DNA of 64,000 nucleotides, taken from positions 3,720,001-3,784,000 of the forward strand of contig JAFEKR010000004.1 in the NCBI GenBank assembly GCA_019022495.1, in the 5' to 3' direction. The notes below the pieces were generated by a model. That model had not been told where the DNA came from. It did not search any database and was given only the letters and a program-made list of their open reading frames with translations. Shown in pieces: positions 1-12,001 of this stretch; position 1 is the first letter of the stretch; each line of letters starts with the position of its first letter. The translations under genes and the position numbers were made by a program. The stretch is from Epichloe hybrida. Taxonomy: Eukaryota; Ascomycota; Sordariomycetes; Hypocreales; Clavicipitaceae.

Positions 1-79
1 ATAAGAAAAAAAAAAAACTACATTACAAATACAAGATTTTCCTAAAAACTACACTAACTACATTACAAACAATACTCTA
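1..79. mobile_element. Terminal end of a hAT-like element, truncated by window edge
   Basis: The reverse complement of 1-79 is about 95 percent identical to 229-305, the left end of the hAT-like element described next, and ends in CAATACTCTA, the RIP form of CAATACTCTG. It is therefore the terminus of a second family member in opposite orientation whose body lies outside the window. The 8 bases following it (80-87, GTAAAGGT) would be its target duplication, but the other flank is not visible. The two facing termini leave about 150 bases of unidentified RIP-mutated DNA between them. Confidence 0.7.
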
Positions 80-1645
80 GTAAAGGTAGCCTTCTCTTAG
101 TAAGAAACTACGCTATTATTAGCCTTATATATATTAAGTATATTAATATTACTTATACTTAGGACTTATATTTATTAGTATTAGATTAGGTCCTTAGAAT
201 TATATTAGTAATATATATTAGCTATAGGCAGAGTATTGTTTGTAGTGTAGTTAGTGTAGTTTTTAGGAAAATTTTATATTTGTAATGTAGTTTTTTTTTT
301 CTTATAGTTAATGTATTATAGTTTTTTTTTTTATAGTTAGTGTAATATAGTTGTTTTTTTTTATAGTGTAGTGTATTATAGTTTTTTTTTGCTTATAGTG
401 TAGTGTAATTAGTGTAGTTACTAACTATACTAACTACAAAAACTACAAATTAGTGTTAGTAAAAAAAAAGTAAGCCTTTTTGTTATATAATGTTATTATA
501 AGGATTAAAAGAAAGCTAGTTATATAGAAGCTTTTATTATTACCTATTTTACTTAATTAGTTATAGAATTTATAATATTTACCTTTTTTTAAGAATTTTA
601 CTATAACTAGGGTTATTTATAATATTATAACTTTTTAATAATACTATTATACCTAATACTTTATTTTACTAATATAACTTAAAGAAAAACTAACTTATTT
701 TTTTATTTACTATTACTACTAATTATTTCCTATTTCTATAATTTATTATTATTATTTTAATTAAAAATACCCTAAACTAATATAATATAATTAGTTAATA
801 AATCTAAATAAGAAATAAGAAGTTAATAAAGTATATACTTAGTATTAATATATTATTAGTTATATAATAAGAACTTTAAAAAAGCTTAAACTATTTATTT
901 ACTATTTAAACTAATTAAATATTACTTTAAGCTTTATAATTCTAAAGCTTTAAGAAGTTATATATAGTAACTTTATATATCTTATTATAATAATACATAA
1001 AGAAAGAATATAATAAACTAATATTTATAATTTATTAATAGATAACTAATAGTATTATTTTAATTACCCTATATAGCTTAATTAAGCTATAAAAAATAAG
1101 TTTAACTTATTTTTAAAAATAATACTAGGACTTAGTTTTATATAATATACTATACTTATTATAAAAGGTAGTTAAAGTACTAGGACTAGCTATATAATTA
1201 GCTATTTAGTAAAAAGAATATATATATACTTATTATAAAAGCTTTAATAACCTTAATTACTATTATTACTATAATTACTATTATTTTACTTTTATTATTA
1301 TTTTAAAAAAACATAAAAGAGAAAACATTTTTATATTATTAATATTTTTAAAAACCTTAAAATACTAAGTTATTAAAAACTATAGCTTTTACTATAGTAA
1401 TTTACTTATAATTACTAGTATTTATATTTAAGTTATTTATTAGTTATTTATTTTTTATTAAACTTTAACACTAATAATATTATAAGTAATCTTAGTAATA
1501 TTAGTAATATTAGTATTATAAGCTATTATAAGCTATTATAAGCTATAATAAGATATAATAAGCTACTTATATTAAGTTTACTAGTAGTTTTTTTTAAAAT
1601 AAGTAATAATAATAATTTATAGAAATATAAAATAATTTATAGAAA

Positions 1646-1862
1646 TGTTATGGACTAGCCCCTAGGCGACTGCGATAGGGCGTTAATATAGTATTAAGAG
1701 ACTTAAGGAGAAAGGAGGAAGGGTAAGAGGCTATCCTTAGTAATACCCCTTATACCCCCTTAGCTACTTATATAAGCCTCCTTTCCTTACCCTAATTACT
1801 TTTACTACTCCCCTCTCTAATTACTATATAAATAATGCTTAAGCAAAGCCTAAGCCCTTATA
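1646..1862 (-). repeat. Left LTR (3' LTR in coding sense)
   Basis: 217 bp, matching 8981-9197 with the same length and mostly transition differences (C/T and G/A), as RIP would produce. It keeps a few CpG-containing stretches such as GGCGACTGCGATAGGGCG that the right copy has lost. It starts TG, and its terminal CA is now TA. Confidence 0.88.
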
Positions 1863-4061
1863 TATACCCTTACTTACCTATTATTAATAAACTCCCCTTT
1901 ATATTAACCTCTAGTAATATATATAATACCTATGTTATATATGCCCTTAGTTATTATAATAAAAACTACCCTTACTAATAGCTATTTATAAAGTATTTAA
2001 TAGGTACTTGCCTTACTACCTTATTATCTATTATAATAACCCCCTTACTTCTAGGTATTATTTTATAGTGCGTATAATATATTTACCTTACTAATAGGTT
2101 ATTTATTATAAATAATTACCTTACCCTTACCTATTTATAGTACACCTAATATAGGTATAACTTTTACTATAAATATCTTACTTTAGCTTATACTTATCTT
2201 ACTTTCCCCTTTATATAATACTATCCCTTTATTATTATAATCCTATTATACTTTCCTTATTATTTTATTAGTTTTTTCCTTTTAAATAATTATTTCCTTT
2301 ACTAAAATACCTTAATACTAAACTAATACCCTTACTTCTATAGCTCTAGTAACTATAGGAGTAGCTACTCTTACTATACTAATATCCTATTTTATTAGTA
2401 AGTACCTTATAAAGGGAAACTCTAATAATAAATAGTATACTATACTTAAATTAGTCTAGTGTCCTTATAGTCTATATATTAAATAAGCTCTTATTACTAG
2501 TATCTTAAACTATTATTTACCCTAAAGTAAGGAGTTATATTTTCCTTATTAGTAGTATTATATTACTTATATATAATATACTAGGCTTTTATTTACTAAC
2601 CTATAACTCTAATATACTCTTAAGGATCTTAAGGCTAAAATTACTATAGGTATATATATTATTAAACCTAGAGTCCTTAAGACTATAATTACTAAGAAAA
2701 AGATACTTATTTTATTATAAAGATATTACTATCTTATTAGTTACTAGAATACTTTTCTTAGCTAGGTATAATTTAACCTAGCTTTTATATACTTAGCTCT
2801 TAGGGTATCTCTAGCTATAAATACCTTTATAATAAATATAACTAGCCTTAATATTATCCCCTTTATTAGCACTAGCCCTTTAGCTAGTTATAGTATAGTA
2901 TAGTCTATATAATAAGTTACTAGTATTTTATTCTAATAAAACCAATAGGTTATTAGTAGCCTAAATACTATATATAAAGAAATATATAAATAGTTTATTA
3001 CCCTTATTTAAGTACTTACCTCTTATTATTATAGTAAAAACTAATACTATTATTAAATTACTAAGTTAGGTAATAACTCTCCTTTCTATTATTACTAGTA
3101 GCTTACTTATTTTCTCTTTAAGTTAGAGTTAGCTAGTTTTTCTCCTAAATATACCTCTAGAAACCCTAGAGCTAGCTAACCCCTAGCTAGAAATAATATT
3201 CCTTATCTTACTAAAATTACTATTTTTACTTACTATCCTCTCCCTTATACCTTAGTTATACCTTTACTTATATATACTTTATACATTAACCTTACTTATA
3301 CTATTTAAAACCTAGGTTATATCCCTAGTAAATAACTCTTTATACTATAACTATTACTAGGTAAATATACTATAGCTATATTAGTAAAGCACTAACTCTA
3401 AATAAAGATAGTATATATCTATATAAACTCTCTTATTAATTTAAATAAAGACTTAAAGAATAATTATTCCCTTTAAGTAATAGTAATAAACTATAATATA
3501 TTAGTATCTTAGATATATATAGGAGTCTTTATAAGTAAATAAGTTTTCTAAAATTAACTTAGTTTATTATTATATTATATATCTCCTTATTTTACCTTAA
3601 ACTTATTAAGGGCTTATATTTATACTATATTCTCTAATAGTTCTTATATAGGCTATATATAGCTTAATTACTTAATAAGTATATTATATCTCTTACCTTA
3701 GCCTAAGGTATTCTAAGCCACTAGGATTTACTTAACCTAATATTCCTTAATAAGTTTATTATTACCCTTTACTAGGACTTATTCTAGTCTTAGATAAAAG
3801 TTCTAGAGCTTTTAACTAGGGAAAGGGTTTTTTATAGTATATTTAATAAGGTTTATATAAAATACTAGGTAAATACCTCTTAGGATATTAAGCTATACTA
3901 TAAGTAATATTAGGACTTTTATAACTATATACTTTACTATTACTTAATTAAGTTTTTATAAAAGGTAATTAGTTTTAATATTTTTAAGTAAAAGCTATAC
4001 CTTATCTCTTACCTAAAACTATTTTACTAGCTAATATAAAGTAAATATAGTGTCTTACTAC

Positions 4062-4469
4062 CAGAGCTTTGCACTACACTGCATCTTGTAGTTTTTTTTT
4101 TCTAACAAATAATTAATATCTAATCTTAGAAAATACATATAGATATAAAACTTCTATTTTTAGATAGCTAACTTAAAAACTACAGTGTAGTTATATATAA
4201 AAGTGGGTCTAAAAGTGGATCCTTCGCCCATAAATTAGAAAAACTACATTTCACTACATTTTAGCACTTAAAAACACTACAAATGTAGTATTTCCAATTT
4301 GCGGGCCTAGGGCCCACTTTCGGGCCCACATTTATATATAGTATTTTTCTTAGAATTTTACTCTATAGGATTACGTGATTTTTAGGATAATAACTTTAAT
4401 AACTAGCTAGATATAAAATTAAACAAAAAAACTACACAAAAAACTACACTACACGAGTGTAAAGCTCTG
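4062..4469. mobile_element. hAT-type MITE nested in the retrotransposon
   Basis: A 408-bp insert begins CAGAGCTTTGCACT and ends AGTGTAAAGCTCTG, giving imperfect terminal inverted repeats of about 14 bp. It is flanked by perfect 8-bp duplications CTTACTAC (4054-4061 and 4470-4477), which also fit the loose hAT preference nTnnnnAn. Its interior keeps CpA, TpG and GC-rich runs such as GGGCCTAGGGCCCA, unlike the surrounding DNA, so it either arrived after most RIP or was too short to be a target. It codes for nothing. Its CACTACA subterminal repeats resemble those of the larger hAT-like element around it, so the two are probably related. Confidence 0.82.
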
Positions 4470-6417
4470 CTTACTACCTTTATTATATATAGGCTATTAT
4501 AGCTTATACTAAATAAGTACTCTCCTAGAGGTGCTTAAGGAACTATATTACTTACCCCTTTAGTATTATTATAGAAGTAAATATATTTAGTAGTAACTAG
4601 ACTAGCTTTAGATTATAGCTATATAGTAGCTTATTTAGGCTAACTCCTATTATAGAAAATAGCCTATTATTAATTATAAGCTAGTAAGTAACTAGATATT
4701 CTAGCTAGTTAAACTATAAGAAAGAGACTATAATATATAGTATTACCTATACCTCTTAGTTTACTTACTTAGTATTACTATTAGTCTATAGGTAATATAA
4801 TATAAAAAGTAACTAATTAATCCTAACTAAGGAGTATAATATTATCTAAAACTTTCCTAACTAATCTAAATTATAATCTATAATAATTAATTAAGGAAAT
4901 CCCCTAAACTACTACTAAATTATTTTAAACCTCTTTATATATTCCTTAGCTTCTATAGATATTATAGCCTTAAGCTAAATAAATTTAAAGAGTTAATCTA
5001 TAATAACTATTAGGTATTATGGTTTTTCTAGGGATAGTGCTAGTAAGTTTATTATAAAGTTAATAGAGATTTATAACTAAAACTAGTTAGGGATAGGTAA
5101 AGGCTTTAGTAAGCCCTAGTAATATTAATAGCTCTTATAATTACTATAGTAGTAATAGTTATAAATAAACCTAGTAATATCTTATAATATCCTATCCTAG
5201 TAAAACTACTATTATAAGATTTAGAATATAGTGTTATAGCCTAAGTGCCTTACTACTAGTAAATTATAGTATTACTATATTAAGGTTATTATAAGAGGCT
5301 CCTAAGCTAGGACTTAGGTATAGCCCCTAAACTAAAGTACCTTATAAGCGCTTATAGAATAATTTATTACTTACTCCCTTATAAGTACCTTAATAAAAAA
5401 CCTCTAGGCCCCTTCCTAAATAGCTCTTAATTAAATACTATATATAGGGTTAGAGATAATAGCCTAGTCCTATAAGGTCTAAAGGTATTTAGTAGTAAAG
5501 AGAACCTTACTAGCTAGTAATAGTGCTATACTACTATTATCTTACTATTTATCTAGTATTAGTAAGAGTTATATAATAGTAATAGGTTATAGGATATATT
5601 TTATTCTAGAGGTTACTCTTTCCTAGTCTTATTCTCTTTAGAAAAGAGTATTAGGCTATTACACTTATATACTAAGTTTATACTAGAGATAGAAATTAAA
5701 TAGTATAAGTATATTTACCTATTAAGCTTACTACTCTAATATTAACTAGGGAGTTATAAAGTACTCTAGGTTCTTATAGTCTATATAAATTATAAATAGA
5801 CTAGAAATGCCCTATAGCTTAGCTAACTATACTTTAAGGTATAAGATAATAGCTAATAATTCCTTATTATAGATTATATAGTTCTTTTATAAGGATATAA
5901 GGCTAGTAAAGTAATAAGTAACTAAGTATATAAAGCTATCCTAGCCTTATTAGGAAAGGTATTCTCTAATAGCTATTCCTAAATAATTAGCTTTTACTAC
6001 TATAGGGAGATTTAGATCTTATTATACTAGTACTAGGTATATAATAAAGGTGTCTTTTAACCTATTAAAGGTATTATTTTCCTTAGGCCCCTATTAAAAA
6101 GGGATATTTCTCTTAGTTAATTATATTAGTAATACTACTAGTTCTAAAAAGTTACTAATAAAGTTATAGTAAAAGTTAGTAAACCCTAGGAAGCTATAGA
6201 CCCCCTAAAGTTTTATTAGGGCTACCTATTCCTTAATAGCTATAACCTTTACTAGATTTAGATAAATAGAATAACTTACTATAATAATATATCCTAGGTA
6301 TTAAACCTCCTTTACTATAAATATAGACTTATTAAGGTCTAAGTATAACCCTATAGCCCTTAGGTAACCTAATATTACCTAGACCTTAGCTATATAGTCT
6401 TTCCTTAATCCCCCTAA

Positions 6418-6550
6418 GTAAATTAAGATATTATCTAAGTATACTATAATAAAATCCCCTAATATATTCCCTAAGGACTTATTAATATAATATTAGAATA
6501 TTACTAGTGCAGTAGCTAGGCTAAAGGGGTAAACTAGCCACTTAAATAGC
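6418..6550 (-). pseudogene. Reverse transcriptase remnant of the gypsy element
   Basis: Reading the minus strand, 6441-6418 gives YLDNILIY, the catalytic YLDDILIY box of Ty3/gypsy reverse transcriptase with the second Asp changed to Asn (GAT to AAT, a G-to-A change as RIP makes). About 50-110 bases upstream in the coding sense, 6550-6494 reads LFKWLVYPFSLATALVIF, matching the family pattern F-x-W-x-V-x-PFGL-x-x-AP-x-x-F that precedes the YLDD box. Stops interrupt the frame between the two motifs. This fixes the orientation and superfamily of the element. Confidence 0.85.
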
Positions 6551-8980
6551 TTAAACCTAGTTTAAAATGCTATTAAGTGCTCCTAGCCCTTAGTAATCTA
6601 TAGCTTATAAAATACTATATAAATATTTACCTTTATAAACTAGTATGCCTAGGATAAGAAATAGAGTGTTTCCTTAATTAATAGGAGAGAATAGTAATCC
6701 TATACTATTATCTTATTAAGAGCGTAATAATTTATATAAAAACGCTAACCCCTATTAGCCTTTTTAATAAGGAGAACTAGAGCTATAGCTAATAATAAGC
6801 TAGTATAAATCTAATCCTTATTTATTAAGTCTATAATCTAGTGTCTAACCTTTAGAAGCTAGTTCCTTAGTATATTATATAGTAATCCCTAAGGGAGCGT
6901 TAGTTTAGACCTATCCTAATTCTTATATAAGCATATATAATAATTAAGGGTCCCTTAATAAGGAAGTAAGCTATTAGCTCTAGCTTTATTAAAAAGGTCT
7001 ATAAAGTTAGCTAACTCCTTAAGTAATATTAATATATCTAGGCTATTTAGTTTTATCTTAGGCGCTATAATCTATAGTACTATTATTATCTCCCTAAGGC
7101 TTATAGTAATAAATATTATAAAAGTGTCCTTTTTCTAGTATACCTAGCGCGCTTCTATAGTATATAAGGACTTAATAATCCCTTATACTAGAGTTTTTAC
7201 CCTATATATAAAGGCTTTAGAGATATATAAGCTCTTTACTACTCTAATAACTAATTACTATTTTACTATATAAATAACTATATTATAATATTCTAGCTAT
7301 AGTATCCTAAGTATAATATCTTATATAAGGCTTAGGATAATATATAAATACACTAATAACTCCTAACTATTAATATCTATTCTAGTGTATACTATATAGG
7401 TAATTAAGGAGGTATTCTTTTATACTTTCTTTCCTTTTCTTTTTATTTTTACTATAGTCTAAATATACTTTCTCTTTAGTAACTATATAAGCTTTAAGCT
7501 AAACTATTTTACTACTAACTTACTTATAGCACTATAATAATTATAACTATAATTAATCTAGATATTAATATAATAATATATATTAAAGAGTATAGGAATT
7601 AAGAATAGTAATTAGTCTATATATTATACTATATCTTACTTTAACTTTATATAGCTTAAATAGTTATCCTATATTATAGTATATAGTTAGCCTCCTTACC
7701 CTTATATAAGACTTTACTTAAGGGTTACTTATTTTCTATAAGGGAAATATTTACCTTCTTATTTATACTTTTTTTATTTACTTTATATAAGTTAATACTA
7801 ACCTATAGGGGATAGGGTAGGAGGAAGGTATACTCCTAAATATAGTAATTCTTAGATTTATATTATAAGTAATATCTTTTCTAATAGTATTTAGCTAACT
7901 TTACTTCTAATACCTATTTAGCCTATTATATATTTATAGCTAGCTTTAGACCCTTCTCCTTCTTAACTAGCTTATCCTAGTTTCCTAATTAAGTCCTTAC
8001 TATATATACCTTAGTTATTAGTATATTACCCTTATAATTAGTCTAAGGTATAGGTTTAGCTAGCTATAGTTTATATTAAAACTAGTACTTATTCTCTATA
8101 GTAAAGGCCTTAATATTAACTATAATCTTATAATACTATATAATAGCTATATATTATATACTCTAGCTAATACTCTAGCTTATATTAATTTCTCTTAAAT
8201 ACTTATTAAGTGCTTATTAAAGCTTTACTAGCTTTATATTATCCCCTTAATAATTCTCTTTTACTAATAAAAGCTTTTTTATAAAGTAAATAAAGAATAT
8301 AGAAAATAGCTCCCCTAGGCCTTATTTTATTTAGTTAAGTTTTATAAAGGCTATCTCTTACTTATATAAATTAGAGAATATAAACCTAAGGTATTCTAGG
8401 AATTTAGCTAGGTTAAAATTATAAATACTACCCTATTTAAAGAAAGTAACTACCTAGGACTAGACTTTAAAGAATAGGTTTTAGTAAATAAATATTTACT
8501 TATTTTTATTAGTTTTAATAAAGTCCTTATTTACCTATAGCTTATATTTTATTAGGAACCTTTATATAGTAAATAAAGCCTTATTACTATTATATAAGTT
8601 ACCTATAGGAATAGGTTTTTATTTTACCCTAGGTATAGTTAAGACTAGGTTAAAGGTAAGAGGTAAAGTAAGGTTTACTATTAGGGTATTAGGCTAGGCT
8701 ATAATAGGTAGTTAAGTTAAGGGTTTTATAATATTTATAGCTACTTATTATTAGAGGTATATAAGTTTTACTATTTACTTATTAAGTATAAGTTAAAGTA
8801 TCTTAAATTAGGCCTATTAAGCTACTAGTAATACTATAATATTAAATAGGGGAGTTATTATCCCCTAGCTAGGTTAGTCTTATAGTTAAAGCATATTTAC
8901 TATATCTATTAATATATTTATTAGTATTTCTATTATATCTTTTAGTAGTTATTAAAAAGGACTAAAGGAAGTCTCTTAAT

Positions 8981-9197
8981 TATTATAGACTAGCCCCTAG
9001 GTAACTATAATAAGGTATTAATATAGTATTAAGAGACTTAAGGAAAAAGGAGAAAGGGTAAGAGACTATCCCTAGTAATACCCCTTATACCCCCTTAGCT
9101 ACTTATATAAGCCTCCTTTCCTTACCTTAATTACTTTTACTACTTCTCTCTCTAACTGCTATACGAACAATGCTTAGGCAAAGCCTAAGCCCTTACA
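8981..9197 (-). repeat. Right LTR (5' LTR in coding sense)
   Basis: 217 bp, the partner of 1646-1862. It starts TATTATAGAC where the left copy has TGTTATGGAC, showing TG to TA changes, and ends in intact CTTACA. It is followed directly by the target duplication AGAAA. Confidence 0.88.
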
Positions 9198-9645
9198 AGA
9201 AATAGTAAATAATATAATAAGAAGGTTTTTCTTTAAGTTATATTAGGGAAATAAAATATTAAGTTAAATAGTATTATTAAAAAAGTATAATATTATATAT
9301 AACCTTACTTAGTTATAGTAAAATTACTAAAATAATATAATATTATAAATTCTATAATTAATTAAATAAAATAGGTAATAATAAAAGCTTTTATATAACT
9401 AGTATTCTTTTAATCCTTATAATACTAATAACTAATAAAAAGTCTAATACTATATTTATAGTGTTTATAGTTAGTGTAGTTTAGGAAAAAAAATTTATAG
9501 TGTAATGTATTATAGTTTTTTTTTTATAGTTAGTGTAATATAGTGTTTTTTCCTTATAGTTAGTGTAGTTTATAGTGTAGTTACTACACTACACTACAAA
9601 TACTACACTACACTACACGTTTTAGTGCAATACTCTAGCTATAGG

Positions 9646-11099
9646 CCTAATATATAAACTTACTAGGGACCTCCCTTATAATATTAAGGCTTAGAGTATA
9701 CTAAAAGATATAAGTATATAGTTAGTATATATATAGTATTAGTAAGATATACCTTATACTTATTACTACTAGGTAGTTTAATGTCTATCTCCTTATCTCT
9801 AATATTAAAGTATTTTACTTATATAAAGTTAATACTTCTAAAATATATAGAAAAGGTTATAATATATATAAAGTAATAAAACTATTACCCCTAGTGTATA
9901 GTAAAATTCTTATTCTTTATACTATAATATAAGTTAGTATATATACTATATATAGACTTAATATATACTTACCTAAAGGGCTTTATAATAAATAGTATTT
10001 CTTACTATTTCTTATAAAGGATTATATAAATTAAACTACTAGTATTATATTAGCACTAGCTATATATATAACCTATATATATATACTAGTATCTAGTAAA
10101 AATTTTATTTTTATTAACCTAAGAATAGGAATTTATATAAACTATAAACTATTAGTATATATTTTATAATAGCTATATATATTAGAAATATATATACCCT
10201 TAATACTATGTTTTTCCTTAAGGTATTATTATATTTAAAAGAGTAAGAATATATCTAATATATACTTATAATATATAATATACTTAACTAAATCTACTCT
10301 TAAGGATAGTATAATTATATAAGTAGCTATTTATTTTCTTAATATTATACTTATATATTATTAATATAATATATATATATATATAATAAAAGGGAATATA
10401 TATAGTAGCACTAAATTTTAAAAGGTTAAAGCTAGCTATTAATAAAATATTAGTATTACTATATATATAGCTAAAATATTTTACTTATAACTAATAAGCA
10501 TATACTTTACTATAGGAACTATACTATATTAGTAAATATATTATATATATCTTATATATAATAACTTACCTTTTAAGAGATCTTTAATATAATTTACTTA
10601 TTTACTTACTCTTTATTAGTTATTATATTTATATAATATATATAAAGTATATACTATAGATATAACCTATAACCTTATTCTAATATATATCTTAACTATT
10701 AGTTTTAGTATTTCTAAGTTTAATAGTTAATAAGAGCCTTATATATAATTAGTATAGGATAATTAAATATAATATATATATTTATTACCTTTTCCTTTAA
10801 GTACTCTAGAGTTATAAGGTATTATAGTTTTTTATAATATAATTAGTATATACTATATATTATAAAAGAGCTAGATATTACTTTATACTAAAATTAAAGG
10901 ATTTTTTCTTTATTAAAGCTATAAAAAGTAGTTAGTAAATTAAGATATTAAATATATATAATAACTATATATAAACTAAGAGAATTATAGGGTTAAATAC
11001 TAAGGTAAAAGTAATAATAATAAATAGGGAAGAAAAGAGAGAAAGAGCTTATAATAGTAAGTATATTATATATATAAGGTAAGAGTATATAATTTAACT
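9646..11099. other. RIP-mutated DNA with no identifiable element
   Basis: Very AT-rich, stop-filled and almost without CpA/TpG. No terminal repeats or coding motifs were recognised. It is probably remains of further transposons. Confidence 0.6.
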
Positions 11100-11460
11100 T
11101 ACTTAAAAAGATTTAATTAGCTAATAATTACACTTTATAATAGTATATATATAATATATATAAAAAAAAATCACTTAACTATTAATTATACTTTATAATA
11201 GTAATAGTATATGCTATATATATATATATATAAAATTACTTAGCTAATAATTACACTTTATAATAGTATATATATTATATATATAAAAAAAAATCACTTA
11301 GATAAGGACTAATAATTTACACTTTATAATAGTATATATAAAATAGAAATTACTTAGTAATTAAATTACACTTAATAATTATATATATAATATATATGCT
11401 AAATAAAAATCACTTAGTAAAGAATTTATACTTTATAATAGTATATACTAGGTATATGCC
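11100..11460. repeat. AT-rich tandem repeat, about six units of about 60 bp
   Basis: The phrase ACACTTTATAATAGTATAT, or a close variant, recurs near 11130, 11189, 11252, 11318, 11367 and 11430. Each copy is followed by an (AT)n/poly-A stretch and a TCACTTAG-like motif. Units are 49-66 bp and diverged. The array lies at the very edge of the AT-rich block. Confidence 0.7.
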
Positions 11461-12001
11461 TAGTATATGCTATTTTACTAGTTATAAGGCTTTACCCTAG
11501 ATACGAGATTAACTTTGTTAGAGCCGAGATTTGCTGTAACCCCGAATAATCCGTACTCCGTATAATATTACTCCAACACCTCTAACAAAAGTCGGCAGCC
11601 CACGTCGGCTGCCGGTGCCGGTACCGGGCCAACCACAGCGGCAGGTGGCCGGCGTCATCTCCCTCCTCATGTGAATGAGGGGGCGGGCACCCGGCCTTTT
11701 CCGGCCGCCCGTGGGGAAGGATGTCAGTCCAGATTGCCATTCACTGTGAGCCTTTTGAGACGCGCAGCTAGACCGTTGGTTCTTGAGGAAATGGAACCTC
11801 GAATGGCAATTAGTGTCATTCGGTGTATTCTACGTATGCAAGTCCGTCATGGTCAAACGGGTGTCAATCCCCCCCCCTCTATTTTCGCAATCATTTTGAT
11901 AGATCCGGCATCCCTCTGCAGAATGGGAAGATGGTCAACTAGACTGCTCGGGGGGAAGTCTGTCCAAGTACATCCGCCGCCTTCCCAGCACCTCGCCGCA
12001 T
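11461..12001. other. Boundary between AT-rich block and gene space
   Basis: Composition changes from AT-rich to GC-balanced near 11,510. The first TACTCCGTA motif of the window is at 11554-11562. The rest is presumably the 3' flank of the PRMT5 gene. Small open frames here overlap both strands and show no recognisable protein. Confidence 0.6.

Larger units (their letters stand above)
1646..9197 (-). mobile_element. Ty3/gypsy LTR retrotransposon, RIP-inactivated
   Basis: Two 217-bp direct repeats bound the element and both flanks carry AGAAA (1641-1645 and 9198-9202), a 5-bp target duplication. The left LTR begins TGTTATGGAC and the right LTR ends CTTACA; the other two termini show TG/CA changed to TA by RIP. 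Coding is on the minus strand, because reverse-transcriptase motifs read there, so the 5' LTR is the right-hand copy. A purine-rich stretch on the minus strand next to the left LTR (1863-1880) is a plausible polypurine tract. All coding capacity is destroyed by stops. A MITE lies inside at 4062-4469. Confidence 0.88.
229..9637. mobile_element. hAT-like DNA transposon, split by an LTR retrotransposon
   Basis: The left end starts CAGAGTATTG at 229 and the right end finishes CAATACTCTA at 9637, with the last G changed to A as RIP predicts. Both flanks carry the same 8-bp sequence GCTATAGG (221-228 and 9638-9645), the target duplication size of hAT elements. Subterminal GTGTAGTG/CACTACAC repeats occur at both ends. 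Beyond the termini the arms are inverted copies over hundreds of bases: about 470-715 matches the reverse complement of 9203-9440. Removing the retrotransposon (1646-9197) and one copy of its 5-bp duplication leaves an element of about 1.85 kb. No transposase is readable, so it is either non-autonomous or erased by RIP. Confidence 0.75.
1..11510. other. RIP-mutated AT-rich repeat block
   Basis: The sequence is dominated by A, T and TpA steps, with CpA and TpG almost absent and stops in every frame, so no ORF of useful length exists. This is the expected product of repeat-induced point mutation, which turns CpA into TpA (and TpG into TpA on the other strand) in duplicated DNA of filamentous ascomycetes. 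Nested transposons are recognisable inside it and are listed separately. Normal base composition resumes within about 50 bases near 11,510. The block is probably heterochromatic, which is inference. Confidence 0.9.

Noticed and set aside
11100..11460. Possible CRISPR array
   Set aside because: The repeats are diverged AT-rich tandem units without spacers, and the DNA is eukaryotic nuclear.
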